In this document: one piece after another, positions 11,836-23,871 of the stretch
Layout of the letters: the number at the start of each line of letters is the position of its first letter
Position numbering within the stretch: position 1 is the stretch's first letter
Source of the DNA: Endomychus coccineus
Taxonomy: Eukaryota; Arthropoda; Insecta; Coleoptera; Endomychidae
Direction: 5' to 3'
Assembly (NCBI GenBank): GCA_958510875.1
Contig: OY294070.1
Location: 744,001-808,000, forward strand
DNA: 64,000 bases
Program-made: the position numbers and the translations under genes
The notes under the pieces: generated by a model
Database searches by the model: none
Seen by the model: the letters and a program-made list of their open reading frames with translations, nothing else
Told to the model about the DNA's origin: nothing

Positions 11836-14127
11836 CTAAAAGGCTTCTCCAATGCATCTCACCATGAGCTCGTGGATCTAAAAAAAATGAAAATGGAATA
11901 ACATAAGGTAACGGACGAATCAATTAATTTTTTTTCTCACTTGGACATGTGGTGGTGTTGATAGGGCATAAATAACGTGGTCTGCCAGATCTTCGGGGGT
12001 TTGACCTTGTGCTGTCAAGAATGCTTTTGAAGTTTCATGCATTTCTACCTTGTTGACTTCAAAAAATTCCGTATGAACTAAGCCTGGACTGATACTCTGA
12101 AAAAAAATGTGAGATGAAAATTTTACAATAATAAAATACATTTAACACACCGATTTAATTTTTTTGACTTGATCACCACGTGATATCTTTTAACTACTTT
12201 ATAAGTGTCCCTCCCTGGAGCCATTTTCAAACATTCATTGAAGTGAAACCTCCTTTTTCTCTTTTAGCAATCCAAGAACAAACTTTCTTTAAAAATACAC
12301 TATTTCACTTATCTGTGAATAAATATATATTTACAAATATGACTTTTATTCATCAGTCAACTCCAGCATGCCCGTTGTTCTGGTGTCCTCGTGTTACTCA
12401 AAGTGAAACAATGTGTAGTTATTCCAATGAAATGTATGACTTACCGTTACTTTGATTTTGCTCTTCTGTTGGTTTAATTCGTTCCTTAAGGTCTCTGTCA
12501 AAGCGGTCACGGCGTGTTTCGAAGCAAAATACATACTGAACTTAGGGAAGGGTACGACAATATGTCCTAGCAAGCTGTTTATATGAATTATATGCCCAGC
12601 TATGCCGGCTTTGTTCATACTGTTTATAGCTTCCCTGGTGGCGACGCATAGACCCAAAACGTTGGTATCCAGAACGGTTTTCCATTTCTCGATGTCCCCA
12701 TCTATCAGATTTGTATCTGAAGAAAGTCCGGCATTGTTGATCAAAATGTGAACGGTGCCTAAATTTGCCTCGATCCACTTGAAAGCCTCAATAAGATCTT
12801 CCGGTTTCGAAACGTCGGCCTTGATAGCGTACAGTTTCCCTTTCTCCTCGGCTAATTTATCAGCCAATTCTTGGACTCGTTCCACTCGTCTTGCCAAACC
12901 GATTACCTGTAGACAAAAGATTAACTATCATATTTGAACGATTTCTTGTCTAATTTTGAAACCAGTGTAAGATAGTTCGTTTCTATATTCATTTCTCATA
13001 TATGCGCATTAAACAGCAATATTATTCTTTCAACCCCCTGTTTCAAATCACAAAACTTTTCGTGTTGTTTTTACAAATTATTCATTCCTTTAACTTATTC
13101 GTTATAAACATTACTGACCCCTAGTACCGTTACTACCGTTTCACAAAAGCTCATCATCATTAAAATCAGTCACACCTGGTTTGTTGCGCCCTTCGCATAA
13201 TTTTAGATTTACTTTTAGTTTATAACTCCTAGTTTTGAGAATGCCATGTAGTATTGACCTGGGACTCGGTTTTATTGCAAATAGTGTAATAAAATCGGAG
13301 TTCAAGTGGAAACCTTGATCTTAATATCTCAATTTGGTCTACAATTTTGTTTACATTAGGTTTCTATTTGAAGTAGATTCATAGCAGTGGCGGCTCGTGA
13401 TCGCAGGCTACAATTTTTCGGGGTCCACATACAAATTTTACTTAATTTCGCTCCTTCTATTGCCATCCCTTCCTCACATAACCTGTAATTCATTAATTAA
13501 TGTATGTTTGTTAAATATGTTTTTGTAAAACTTGGTTCAAACAGTTATTAAATTTAAAAATTTCCTGTATTCTTAAGTTTTTTGTGAATCAGCAAGCGGT
13601 AAAAATAATAATTGGGACATATCTGCAAACCTTATTTCTATTTGTGTAACAATATTGAACAGTGACGTTTTCGTTAAGCCTCCCGTTCAGTTGATGGGTT
13701 ATTGTGTATAATCTTCTTATAAGGTTGCGGTATTTTGCGCTAGCGGTAAATAAAATAATAACCGAAACTAAAATATGTTGAATTAATATTAATTATTAAG
13801 AAATGTGTTTTATGCATTCTAATTTTTCTGAAGAATATTTAAAGGTAGGTCTATCTTGCCCACCCCGACGAGCCGCTACTTCTTATGTAGTTTTCCCTAT
13901 CCTACTGAGTTTTCTTGAAATTCAATTTGTTTGTATTGAATAATAATGTAATTGAATTTTTTCAACTGCGAAATGTTTTATCAGATGAAAAAAGAATATT
14001 TTGAGATAATTATATGTACCTGGAGGCCTTCTTGTACAAGTCTTTTGGCCACTGCAGCGCCAATTCCAGAACTGGCACCAGTTACCACCGCAATTTGGCC
14101 TTTCCATCTATCCATTGAAACAACCAT
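11836..14127 (-). CDS. Farnesol dehydrogenase-like SDR (copy C, intact)
   Basis: Exons 14020-14127, 12445-12906, 11941-12096 and 11836-11877 join in phase 0 to a 255-aa protein, the normal length for classical SDRs. Visible motifs are TGASSGIG (16-23, cofactor), NNAG (93-96), Asn118, Ser147 in HINSL, the catalytic pair Tyr162/Lys166 (YFASK), and SPG after the third exon junction. Family knowledge makes it an NAD(P)-dependent alcohol dehydrogenase; relatives in insects oxidise farnesol in the juvenile hormone pathway, but the substrate here is an inference. The exon-3 donor is GTGAG where the other copies have GTAAG. A Penelope fragment sits downstream and a Helentron fragment upstream. Confidence 0.88.
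12907..14019 (-). other. Intron 1 of SDR copy C
   Basis: No gene is seen. The block from about 13475 to 13900 is shared with intron 1 of copy D (18655-18690 plus 21840-22190), so it was duplicated with the gene. It serves as the uninterrupted reference for the insertions in copy D. Confidence 0.7.
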
Positions 14128-14448
14128 GTTTGTTCACTGTACTCACAGAACAAAACTATACAAATGTTGTAAAAACGTATGCAAGCGTTTCAGAAATTAC
14201 CCGAAATTTATATGGTGGGGCCGGAATTTTGATTACTCAGTGTCGTAGGTTAAACTGATATATGTTTCTAGGTAAGAATATAATAAAACAGTTTGATGAT
14301 TTCTAACTTCACAAATAACTGTCGGAAGAACTATAACGTTGTACTACCCCGGGAAACTTGATATTTTCGGAAAATATGCCTCTATTCAGAGGATAATGAA
14401 GAAACAGGGGGAGTTGTTGGAAGTCACGTCCATACCGCTATCAATATA

Positions 14449-15877
14449 TCAATATTTTAATTATCTTACAATACATGTAGGTTATTCAGGAATTTGTTAT
14501 CATTGAAACTATAGGTTTATGGTAACTGAAATAAGAGACATAAGTTTGAGACTTGATATCCTCTAAATATCTGAAAAATACCGCGTCAATGGTGGCCCCA
14601 TATTTTGTTGTGGATTCTTGTGGATCATTATTCATTTTCAAATTCAATTTTTCCGAAAGAAAAGTTGTCAACCGCTCTGATTTTTCATCAGCGAAGTTGA
14701 TGTTGGAATCGCCAGCCAAGATAAGTGGAAATTTATTACCATTTGTACCAAGTATTTTCGACCCTTCTTCAGTGTACTCCAGTAAAGTGCGATGAATAAA
14801 ATGCTCTACCTCGTCCAATTTTGGATTCGAAGAAATGTAAATTGCTAACATGACTATATGTAGGCCATTTCTAAGTTTGCATAAGCACGCACAAATATCT
14901 CCAACAAATGAGCGCCTAACATTAACATCGCTAACGTGTGCAATATTTATTTCAATATTCGGAGTCATAATATTAGTTACATTATTATTATTTTGGTAAA
15001 TAGCTACCCCACCTTTTGGAACAGTATCTCGTTTGAATTGAACAATACAATTGAAATTAGGTATTTCAATGGGATTATCATGCGCCATGCAAGTTTCGGT
15101 AAGAAGTAACACATTTGTTTGTCTCGTAACTGAATCTTGTAAATCGTATTTGTGACTATTTAGACTTTGGCAATTGAAAGTCATTATTGAAATGTCAGTT
15201 CTATTACTAATGAAATCTAAGACACTTTGAACTGTCGTCTGAACACTATTTAACGACAGTCTTTTGAATTCTTGCAACAAAGATGCAGTCGATGCAGCTT
15301 GCCTTCGATTATTATAAAACTTGAATGTAGAATTATCGTTTTTTGTCGTGATATACAATTTTTCAATATTAGTCACCCGAGAGAGCGCAACATAAACGAG
15401 TTCCTGTTATTTTTCGTTATGGAATTTCTTGATTCGGTCGTCGCGCTCAAAGCCCGCGATAAAAGCTATATGCAATATATGCAATAGCTTAATAGAAACA
15501 GGTACTCTCAGGTCTCTGCTACGCGCGTCTAACGTATAAACTCTAACTGACGCGTAGCGAGCTCCTAGAGGCATATGTCAAAATGATTTCATTCGTAGCT
15601 AATTACAGAGGACGTCTGCAGTTCATGCAATTATGTTTTTAGATAATTCGAACCTTCTTATTTCGATAGGCCACGTGAAAATACCGGAGTCTAAAGCGCT
15701 AGAGTGTTATAACATTCGTATAAAATAGCGAAATTTCTCACTTTTAGAAACTTCAAATTAATTAATTGATTTGACACATGTTAGGTGTTTAGGTCTTACA
15801 TTATTTTTCGTTACGGAATTTCTTGATTCGATCGCCGCGCTCAAAGCCCGCGATAAAAGCTATATGCAATAGCTTAA
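14449..15877 (-). mobile_element. Helentron (Helitron2) 3' fragment
   Basis: Paralogous SDR spacers lack this ~1.43-kb block, which sets its borders to within a few bases. The minus strand carries the last helicase motif plus an endonuclease domain. The right part (15405-15877) is non-coding and contains a direct repeat of ~75 bp ('...gcgctcaaagcccgcgataaaagctatatgcaa', at about 15405-15490 and 15800-15875). An endonuclease fused behind a Pif1-type helicase is the hallmark of Helentrons. The Rep domain and most of the helicase are missing. Confidence 0.65.
14486..15405 (-). pseudogene. Helentron Rep/helicase C-terminus with AP-type endonuclease domain
   Basis: The frame is open from about 15405 to the stop at 14486. 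It begins with LVYVALSRVTNIEKL, the last helicase motif of Pif1-family enzymes. It then runs through a linker into an endonuclease/exonuclease/phosphatase fold: ISIMTFNCQSLNSHK, LLLTETC, GGVAIYQN, LILAGDSNINF and YFSYHKPI, where the terminal His is the general base. The fragment is uninterrupted over ~300 codons, so it is young or recently copied. There is no start codon because the upstream Rep and helicase domains are lost. Confidence 0.7.
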
Positions 15878-16661
15878 TAAGATCCACACAAAATAAGAAT
15901 AAAATGAGTTTCTGGAAAATATGTGTTTGTTCAGAGATTGATAAAGAAACATAAGTAGGGGCTTGACAACTGACGTCTTCTATACCTGACCTGCTACACT
16001 GGAGACAGGAAGTATACCTTAGCCTTAGAGGATATTCCTGTAGGAGAACGAAATAAATATGGTGGTTATTCAAAAGGTTGAAGGGTATGTTGAGTCAAGT
16101 CATTCCTTTAGTTTAATGTTCTTCCTGTCTGACGACGTATAAACTGTCGAAAAATTACAGTTTAGCTTTAGGTTTACGCTTTGGTGGTCTCGATAAGAGG
16201 TATATTCAACTTTGTTGCTGTCGCTTATTATTGATGACCCTCCTACATCATGACAGCTTTGGTGTGAAAGGTAACGAAGATGAATTTGTAATCGTAACAA
16301 GAGAAATGTACTCAAACGCTTCGTTTATCATATTTCGTAATTGGTCTTGGTATAAATTCCAAAACAGCAAATTTCAGGAGTATCTCGTAGACATACGTGG
16401 TACGATTTGTTCAAAGAAATATTGGATTGCTCCAAATTACTTTGCTTCCACTCCAAACAAGTCAAAATCATCAAAAATCTCAAATGTACGAGGTGTTATA
16501 TTTTTTATTAAGAAATTTAATTACATTATGTGATTGATCTGAAACAAAAATGGCATGAAATGAATAAGACTTTTTGCAAAAGTATTCTTGGGATTCGAGA
16601 AGAAGCTCCACATACAGTGCCGGAGATAGGGTCTAGGTTGTGATTTATATTTTTCTTTTTG

Positions 16662-19600
16662 CTAAAAGGGTTCTCCAATGCATCTCACTATGAGCTCGTG
16701 AATCTGAAACAAATAAAAATGGGATATCATAAGGTAACGGACGAATCAATTAATTTTTTTTCTTACTTGGACATGTGGTGGTGTTGATAGTGCATAAATA
16801 ACGTGGTCTGCCATATCTTCGGGGGTTTGACCTTGTGCAGTCAAGAAGTCTTTTATAGATTCGTGCATTACTACCTTGTTGACTTCCAAAAATTCTGTAT
16901 TGACTAGACCTGGACTTATACTCTGGAAAAAAGGTTGGATGAAAATTTAACAATAAAAAAGTACACTTAACACATCGATTTAATTTTTCTACCTTGACGT
17001 CCACGTGATATCCTTTAACTACTTAAAAATACCTCCCCCGAGAACATTTTAAAACATTCCCTTCTTCGTTTTTAGCAATGTACATAATGAAACTAAAGGA
17101 CTAACGTTTCCAAGGACAAACTTTCATTAAAAATACACTACTTCGTTTATCTGTGAATAATTGTATATTTACAAATATCACATTTATTCTTCAGTCAACT
17201 CCAGTATGCCCGTTGAATGTTCTCCTTTTACTCCAAGTGAAACATTGGGTTGTGTTCCAAAGAAATGTATGACTTACCGTTACTTTGATTTTGCTCTTCT
17301 GTTGGTTCAATTCGTTCCTCAAGGTCTCTGTTAAGGCAGTCACGGCGTGTTTCGAAGCAAAATAAATACTGAACTTGGGGAATGGCACGATAACGTGTCC
17401 TGCCAAGCTGTTTATATGAATTACATGCCCAGCTATGCCGGCTTTGTTCATACTGTTTATAGCTTCCCTGGTGGCGACGCATAGACCCAAAACGTTGGTA
17501 TCTAAAACGGTTTTCCATTTTTCGATGTCCCCGTCTATCAGATTTGTATCTGAAGAAACTCCGGCATTGTTGATCAAAATGTGAACGGTGCCTAAATTTT
17601 CCTCGATCCACTTGAAAGCCTCAATAAGATCTTCCGGTTTTGAAACGTCGGCCTTGATAGCGTACAGTTTCCCTTTCTCCTCGGATAATGTATCTGCCAA
17701 TTCTTGGACTCGTTCCACTCGTCTTGCCAAACCGACTACCTGTAGACAAAAGACAAACTGTCATATTTGAACGATTTCTTGTCTGATTTTGAAACCAGTG
17801 TAAACTAGTTTGTTGCACCAGGTCTTAATGTCTTCGATATTCATTTATACAGAAATATTTTTCTTCCAACCTCTGTTTCAAACCGCAAAGCTTTTCGTGC
17901 TGATTTTACAAATTATTCATTCATTAAACTTATTCGTTATAAACATTACTGACCCCTAGTATGTTACTTTTCTCAGATCTCTTCTAATATAGAAAATGGT
18001 ACCAACCGTTTCACAAAAACTAAAACTTATTATATGATAATTAATTCAATTATGTATAGTATATTTTTACTCTTTAATTCACATCAAATGGTGATCATTA
18101 AAATCAGTGATATCTGATTTGCCGCCCCCTTCGCATAATTTTAGATTAACTTTTAGGTACCGAGATGAATACCTCGATAAGTAGTAGTAGTAGGTAAATA
18201 ATATGCCAATAATACGATGTAATTCATCGCAGGAGTCTCTTTTGTGATTTTTTTTGCCGTTTTTATTCCACTTTTAGTATACATAAAAAAATCCGAATAA
18301 CTAAATTCAAGTACCTATTTTTAAAAAAACCTTATTATTTATTAATTAAATTAATGCGTCGATCTCTTAAGAAAGAAAATGTATTGATTATTATATCAGT
18401 AAAATCATCAGTTTATTGAAAGGTGCAAAAAAATCTTTTTAGATTGAAATAAGTGCAGGTGACGATAAACGCTCATTATTCATTGAATTTCTGCAGTAAG
18501 TATCAATACGTTCCAAACAAGAAAAATGTCTCTCAACCGAAAAAATCAAAACAAACTGTTTGAAAGCCTCCGGGAATATTTCTTCAAGATGATTGCCTTC
18601 AAAAGATTTTTTTATTAAGTGACTTTTTAATTTTTCAAATTAACCGTCGTGATACATAACCTGTAATTCATTAACTGATTCAAACATCAAGGGTACAATA
18701 CTTCAATGCAACATCACTGATCACTATGCAACAATTATCAATATAAACAATGAAAATAATAATCAGAAAAATAATATAAATAATGAGAAAATTGTTATCA
18801 AAAAAATATTCCATAGTGAAAAATTCAAAAATAATATCAATAACCACAATTGGAATTCAGTATTAAACACGTTATGTCCTGAATCTGCAACAAACACTTT
18901 TCTTGATCAAATTAAAAACATACATTCAGAATGTTTGATTACTAAAACCATTACTATAAATAATAGAAAGCGCAAAACTTGGATTACTAACTGCTTAATA
19001 AACTCAATACATAAACGAGATAAACTGAAAAAAAATAAGCATAAAAAATCCGAATAACCAAGAACTAAGAAAAAATTATACTACCTACAGAAATATTCTA
19101 AATAATCTAATAAAACAAACAAAAGCTAAATACTATGAAACGGCTATAAAAGATGCGAATAATGACAAAAGGAAAATATGGGGAGTCATTAAAGAAAGTA
19201 CAAACAATTTAAAACCAAAAAAAAACATCTGTAAACGACATAATTGATGAAGAAGGGCAAAAGATAACTAGTAATCAACAAAATGAAATAGTGGAATGTT
19301 TCAATAATTTTTTCTGTAATATAGGTAAAAAAATGGCTAATGACATTAAAAAGAAGAAAATTAATACACAATTAAATAGTAAAATAAGAAAATCGGATAC
19401 TAATCTTTATTTCACTCCAACCAGTAAAAATGAAATTATAAATCAAATAAATTCACTAAATAAAAAAACAGGAAATGATACAAAAGAGCTAACAGTTAAA
19501 CACATACAAAGTGTTAAAGCTCACATCACAAACTTGATTTTATCAACTGGAATCTTTCCCAATCAACTCAAAAATCAGTCGTTACGCCTATTTTTAAATC

Positions 19601-22426
19601 AGGAAACAAAGAAAATATATCAAACTACCGTCCAATATCAGTACTATCAAACTTTGCCAAAATTATAGAAAAAGTCATTAAACTGAAACTGATGACCTTT
19701 CTTGAAGCCAATGACCTAATATCTAATAATCAATACGGTTTTCGCAAAAATTAAAGGACGGAAAATGCAATACATGAGTTAACTTCTCATATTTATGAAT
19801 GTCTAGATAAGGGTGAACAGTGCGCGGGAGTTTTTCTAGATCTTGCAAAGGCCTTCGACACAATAAGCCATGACCTCCTATTAGAAAAACTTGATAACCT
19901 AGGCATAAGAGGCCTTTGCAATGATCTATTTAAATCCTACCTGTCAAATCGAGAGCAACAAGTAAAACTAAACAATATTCATAGCGCTACCAAAACAGTG
20001 AATCATGGAGTACCACAAGGTACTGTATTGGGTCCAATTCTTTTTTTAGTGTATATTAATGATTTCTTATTATTAAATGAAAATTGTATCATAATATCTT
20101 ATGCGGATGATACAGTAATATTTTTTAAAGGAAGAAATTGGCATGAAATAAAAACCGTGATTTTAAATAAAATGACAGAAATCAACAAATGGCTCAATAA
20201 AAATCTATTAACATTAAATCTAGATAAGACTGTATGCGTACCTTTTACATCATATGAGAATAACTTACCAACTTTTGGCGAAATAATTTTACATAATAAC
20301 AATTGTCTAAAAACAGATGATAACTGTGATTGTGATAAATTGAAGCAAATAAAACCATAGGTCAAAGATCAGCAAATTACTTAGCTCCACGATTTTTCAA
20401 ACGCCCTTCCACAAAATATCCGAATTTCAAGAAATAAAGTTATCTTCAGTAAAAAAATAAATCATTATTTAACAAACAACAATATAGAACATATCCACAA
20501 ATACTTTTAAATTTAAAAATATATGTAGATATATATATGTATGTATGTGTGTATGTATATGTATATATGTAGAACTGGATTCTCGGGTATTGATCCGTGT
20601 TGTGTGGTTTCGGTCCTCAAAAGGACCAATTTCACGACGTTTCGGCAAAGTCGCATTTTTCATCTTCAGGTGATTCGACCGTAGAGTCTGGAAAATCTAG
20701 GCGAACTATTTTCCAGACTCTACGGTCGAATCACCTGAAGATGGCAAATGCGACTTTGCCGAAACGTCGTGAAATTGGTCCTTTTGAGGACCGAAACCAC
20801 AAAACGCGGATCAATACCCGAGAATCCAGTTCTACACATTACGTCCGCGAGAACCTAAGAAGAAACATATGTATATATATGTATACACAAATAGGCATAT
20901 CTTTCGGTCCTGTTCTTTGCAGAAATTATCCTTTTTCAATATATTGAAATTTTTTTGTAATAATTAGATTAAAATCTGTGTTCACTATGTAAACCACAGA
21001 ATGTACACAGCAATATTTGTACACAAGTTTCACTTATATAAATATTGCTGTGAGCATGAGGTACATCTCAGAAAACACTCATAAATATATATATTATTAA
21101 GTAATTTTTTACTTACTTTTTTATTTTTGCCCCACGTTGTGGTGACAATTATTAAGATTAATTCTTACTGTTTTATTTTGCTTTATTTGTTATTAATAAT
21201 TATAATTTTTGATTCTACCGGCTAGCTTTTTATCTTTCTAATTTGATTATATTTGAATTTTTAAATTAATATTGCCTACATTTTTCCCCACACTTTGGTA
21301 TAATATAACCTATGATTGGGTTATTATTAATATGATTATTCCCATATTTATGGTTTTCTTGACAGTTACTTATTCTTAAATCTAATACATACCATATTAT
21401 ATCAATAACATTCTTTTAACATTACATAACTCAAATTTACTAATCCTAACTTATATCTATAACATTATTCAATGTTTTGTACTATCTCATGATAGTTTTG
21501 TAATCACTTTACTTATGATTTCTGTCTTCGTTACACAGTACGTTTCTTCACTTTCACTGAAGTTCTTGTTTATCACTTCTTATTCTATTACATTGTTGTT
21601 TATTATGTTTTACATTGTTAATATTAATATCCTAACTATTATTTAGCTTTTACTATTGTTTTTAATTCCATATAAATATCTTTTATTTGATCTTTTCTGA
21701 TTTTCAAAGTTCGGTAAGTTATTATTTTTAAATTTTTATTGTTTATGAAATGAAATCATAACAATATATATAATATGAAAATACTTGTATCTACTTTTGT
21801 CACATTTAAAAATTAATTCAAATAAACTATCAAACTATCAAGTGTATTAAATATGTTTTTGTAAAAGTTGGTTAAATCAGTTACTACATAAAGTAAGCGG
21901 TAAAAATAATAATTGGCCATATCTGCAAACCTTATTTCTATTTGTGTAACAATATTGAACAGTGACGTTTTCGTTAAGCCTCTGGTTCAGTTGATGGGTT
22001 ATTGTTATAATCTTCTAATAAGGTTGCGAGATGCTGCGAAAGCGGTGTATTATATAATAGTCGAAAGTAAAATATGTTGAAGTAATATTAATTATTATGA
22101 AATGTATTTTTATAATTCTACTTTTTCTGAAGAATATTTAGAGGTAGGCCTACCTAACCTACCCCGACGAGCCGCCACTTCTTAGATAGTTTTTCGTATC
22201 CTAGTGAGATTTCTGGAAATTCAATTTGTTTGTGTTGAATAATAATGTAATTGAATTTTTTCAGCGGCGAAATGTTTTATCACATGAAAAAAGAATATTT
22301 TCGAATAATTATAATTACCTGGAGGCCTTCTTGTACAAGTCTTTTGGCCACTGCAGCGCCAATTCCAGAACTGGCACCAGTTACCACCCCAATTTGGCCT
22401 CTCCATCTATCCATTGAAATAACCAT
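16662..22426 (-). CDS. Farnesol dehydrogenase-like SDR (copy D, intact, long intron 1)
   Basis: Exons 22319-22426, 17278-17739, 16767-16922 and 16662-16703 give 255 aa with all SDR motifs: [22 protein letters not shown] and SPG. Residue 3 is Ile and residue 13 Gly, where copies B and C have Val and Ala. Exon 3 differs most from copy C (NTEFLEV and DFLTAQG). Intron 1 has grown to 4.6 kb by insertion of a LINE, a long palindrome and an LTR. A complete mariner lies only 150 bp upstream of the start codon and may have separated the gene from its promoter. Confidence 0.87.
17740..18695 (-). other. Intron 1 of SDR copy D, exon-proximal part
   Basis: AT-rich sequence with no gene. The first ~200 bp match intron 1 of copies C and E. 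The rest has no repeat or coding signal I recognise up to the LINE border near 18695. Confidence 0.6.
18695..20570 (+). mobile_element. CR1/jockey-like LINE fragment, degenerate
   Basis: Broken frames on the plus strand read as one ORF2. A pre-RT region comes first (KTWITNCLINSIHKRD, AKYYETAIKDANNDKRKIW). The reverse transcriptase follows, with NYRPISVLSN, NQYGFRKN, VFLDLAKAFDTISH, HGVPQGTVLGP, and YADD at about 20099-20110. The frame is broken by stops and shifts near 19060, 19240, 19575 and 19755. After 20360 an internal deletion joins the RT to a short C-terminal end, and the element tails off into a (TATG)n-like simple repeat at 20520-20568. The endonuclease half is missing. Confidence 0.75.
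20569..20836. repeat. Near-perfect 268-bp palindrome
   Basis: Arms of ~127 bp (20569-20694 and 20709-20836) are inverted copies around a ~14-nt spacer. Each arm contains 'cctgaagatggcaaatgcgactttgccgaaacgtcgtg', a CUGAAGA - GGCAAA/UUUGCC stem - GAAA layout similar to the hammerhead-like core in the Penelope copies. It has no coding capacity. It sits directly after the LINE's simple-repeat tail. Confidence 0.7.
21115..21763 (-). mobile_element. Internally deleted copy of the LTR seen at 1563-3141
   Basis: On the minus strand it begins TGTTATGATTTC at 21763, like the other LTR, and ends with the same region containing 'attgtcaccacaacgtggggc' (about 21127-21152). The central ~900 bp, including the TATA/Inr promoter, are missing. 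It lies in intron 1 of SDR copy D. The exact inner border is uncertain. Confidence 0.55.
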
Positions 22427-22576
22427 GTTTGTTCACTGTACTCACAGAACAAAACTATACAAATGTTGGAAACACATGTTGTGCAAGCGTTTCAGAAATT
22501 ATCCGAAAGAGATATACTGGTGACGGGATTTTGATAGCTCAGTGGCGTAGGTTAAAGTGATATATGCTTCTAGGTA

Positions 22577-23869
22577 CGAGGGTGGATTGATAAGTTTCCG
22601 GCCTGACCAAGAAAAACAACGTTTTTAAGAATTATTTTTTTTTATTTCTCAACATAATCTCCTTCAAGGCTGATACATTTCTCATAGCGGTGTTCTAGTC
22701 TAGTAATGCCATCTCTATAGACTGATTCGTCAAGCTCCTCAAAATACCCATTTACAGCTTCGATTACTTCTTCATTGTCCGCAAATCTCTTACCGCCAAG
22801 CCATTTTTTGAGGTTAGGAAACAGATAATAGTCACTCGGGGCTAGGTCTGGAGAGTAGGGAGGGTGAGGCATCAATTCAAACTTCAGATCGTTGATTTTA
22901 GCCATCGCAACGATGGACGTGTGCGCTGGTGCGTTATCGTGATGAAACAAGATTTTTTTCTTCGCCAGATGAGGTCGTTTAATTTTCACTTCGTGGCTCA
23001 AACGTTGCAATAAGTCTGCGTAGTATTGACCAGTGATAGTTTTACCCTTTTTAAGGTAATCAATGTATATAATACCTCTTGCATCCCAAAAAACAGTAGC
23101 CATAACCTTGTTCGCCGAAAACATTGTTTTTGCCTTCTTTGGAGTTGGTTCCCCTGGCCCAATCCACTGTTTAGACTGTTCTTTGGTTTCAGGAGTGTAG
23201 TGGTGGACCCAAGTTTCGTCAACGGTTACGAATCGACGCAAAAACTCGCTTGGATTACGCTTATACAACGCCAAATTGGCGGTAGAAATGTTCTTTCGAA
23301 TCAATTTTTGGTCGACTGTTAGCAAACGCGGCACCCATCTTGCACAGAGCTTTTCCATACACAAATGTTGGTGCAAAATATTTTGTACACGTTCATATGA
23401 CATCTTACAGGTCTCAGCTATCTCACGCACTTTTAATCTGCGGTCTTTCAGCGCTATTTGATGGATTTTTTCGATCACATCTTGAGTTGTGACCTCAATG
23501 GGGCGTCCTGAGCGAGGCTCATCAGAGGTGCTCACACGACCCTTTTTAAACTCGGAAACCCAGTGCTTAACGGTTGAATATGATGGGGAGGATGTCCCCA
23601 GTGTTGAGTCCATCTCTTCTTTAATGTCCTTCGGCGTTAACCCCTTCAAATAAAAGTATTTGATGACAGCACGATTTTCCAGCTTTTCCATTTTTACGAA
23701 AAACGCAGAGGCGTCTTGTTCAGCATGCTCTCAAACCTAAACTAACATGGTGATCGGACTGAAACTATAGCTACAAGCTATCTAAGGATGGTACTATAGA
23801 ACGCCACCACAACGTAGGCCTAGTGGCGCCATCTCTTGGTCAGGCCGGAAACTTATCAATCCACCCTCG
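22577..23869 (-). mobile_element. Complete mariner transposon, apparently intact
   Basis: The element is 1293 bp, flanked by TA duplications (22575-22576 and 23870-23871). Its terminal inverted repeats start CGAGGGTGGATTGATAAG and are identical for about 34 bp. It contains one uninterrupted transposase gene. Paralogous SDR spacers (near 215 and 14265) show the empty site, which confirms the borders. Perfect ends plus an open transposase suggest recent insertion. Confidence 0.93.
22642..23691 (-). CDS. Mariner transposase, full length (349 aa)
   Basis: This DNA-cutting enzyme moves the surrounding element by cut-and-paste. The ATG at 23689-23691 opens a 349-aa frame, the usual mariner length. 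The N-terminal helix-turn-helix pair (about 1-110) includes STVKHWVSEFKKG and DEPRSGRP. The catalytic domain shows VTVDETWVHHY (D1), HHDNAPAHTS (D2) and YSPDLAPSDYYLF (D3), with 34 residues between D2 and D3, that is DD34D. WVPRLL precedes the catalytic core as in other mariners. No stop, frameshift or missing catalytic residue is seen. It lies 150 bp upstream of SDR copy D. Confidence 0.93.
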   Translation of the reverse strand: MEKLENRAVIKYFYLKGLTPKDIKEEMDSTLGTSSPSYSTVKHWVSEFKKGRVSTSDEPRSGRPIEVTTQDVIEKIHQIALKDRRLKVREIAETCKMSYERVQNILHQHLCMEKLCARWVPRLLTVDQKLIRKNISTANLALYKRNPSEFLRRFVTVDETWVHHYTPETKEQSKQWIGPGEPTPKKAKTMFSANKVMATVFWDARGIIYIDYLKKGKTITGQYYADLLQRLSHEVKIKRPHLAKKKILFHHDNAPAHTSIVAMAKINDLKFELMPHPPYSPDLAPSDYYLFPNLKKWLGGKRFADNEEVIEAVNGYFEELDESVYRDGITRLEHRYEKCISLEGDYVEK

Positions 23870-23871
23870 TA

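Noticed and set aside
12542..12778. Conserved 78-codon open frame antisense-offset within SDR exon 2 (also near 5990, 17228)
   Set aside because: It is the second reading frame of the same exon and stays open only because the exons are near-identical copies.
12755..12937. 60-codon plus-strand frames over each SDR exon 2 start (also 6203, 17588, 25948)
   Set aside because: Antisense shadows of exon 2; they cross the splice site and have no separate conservation.
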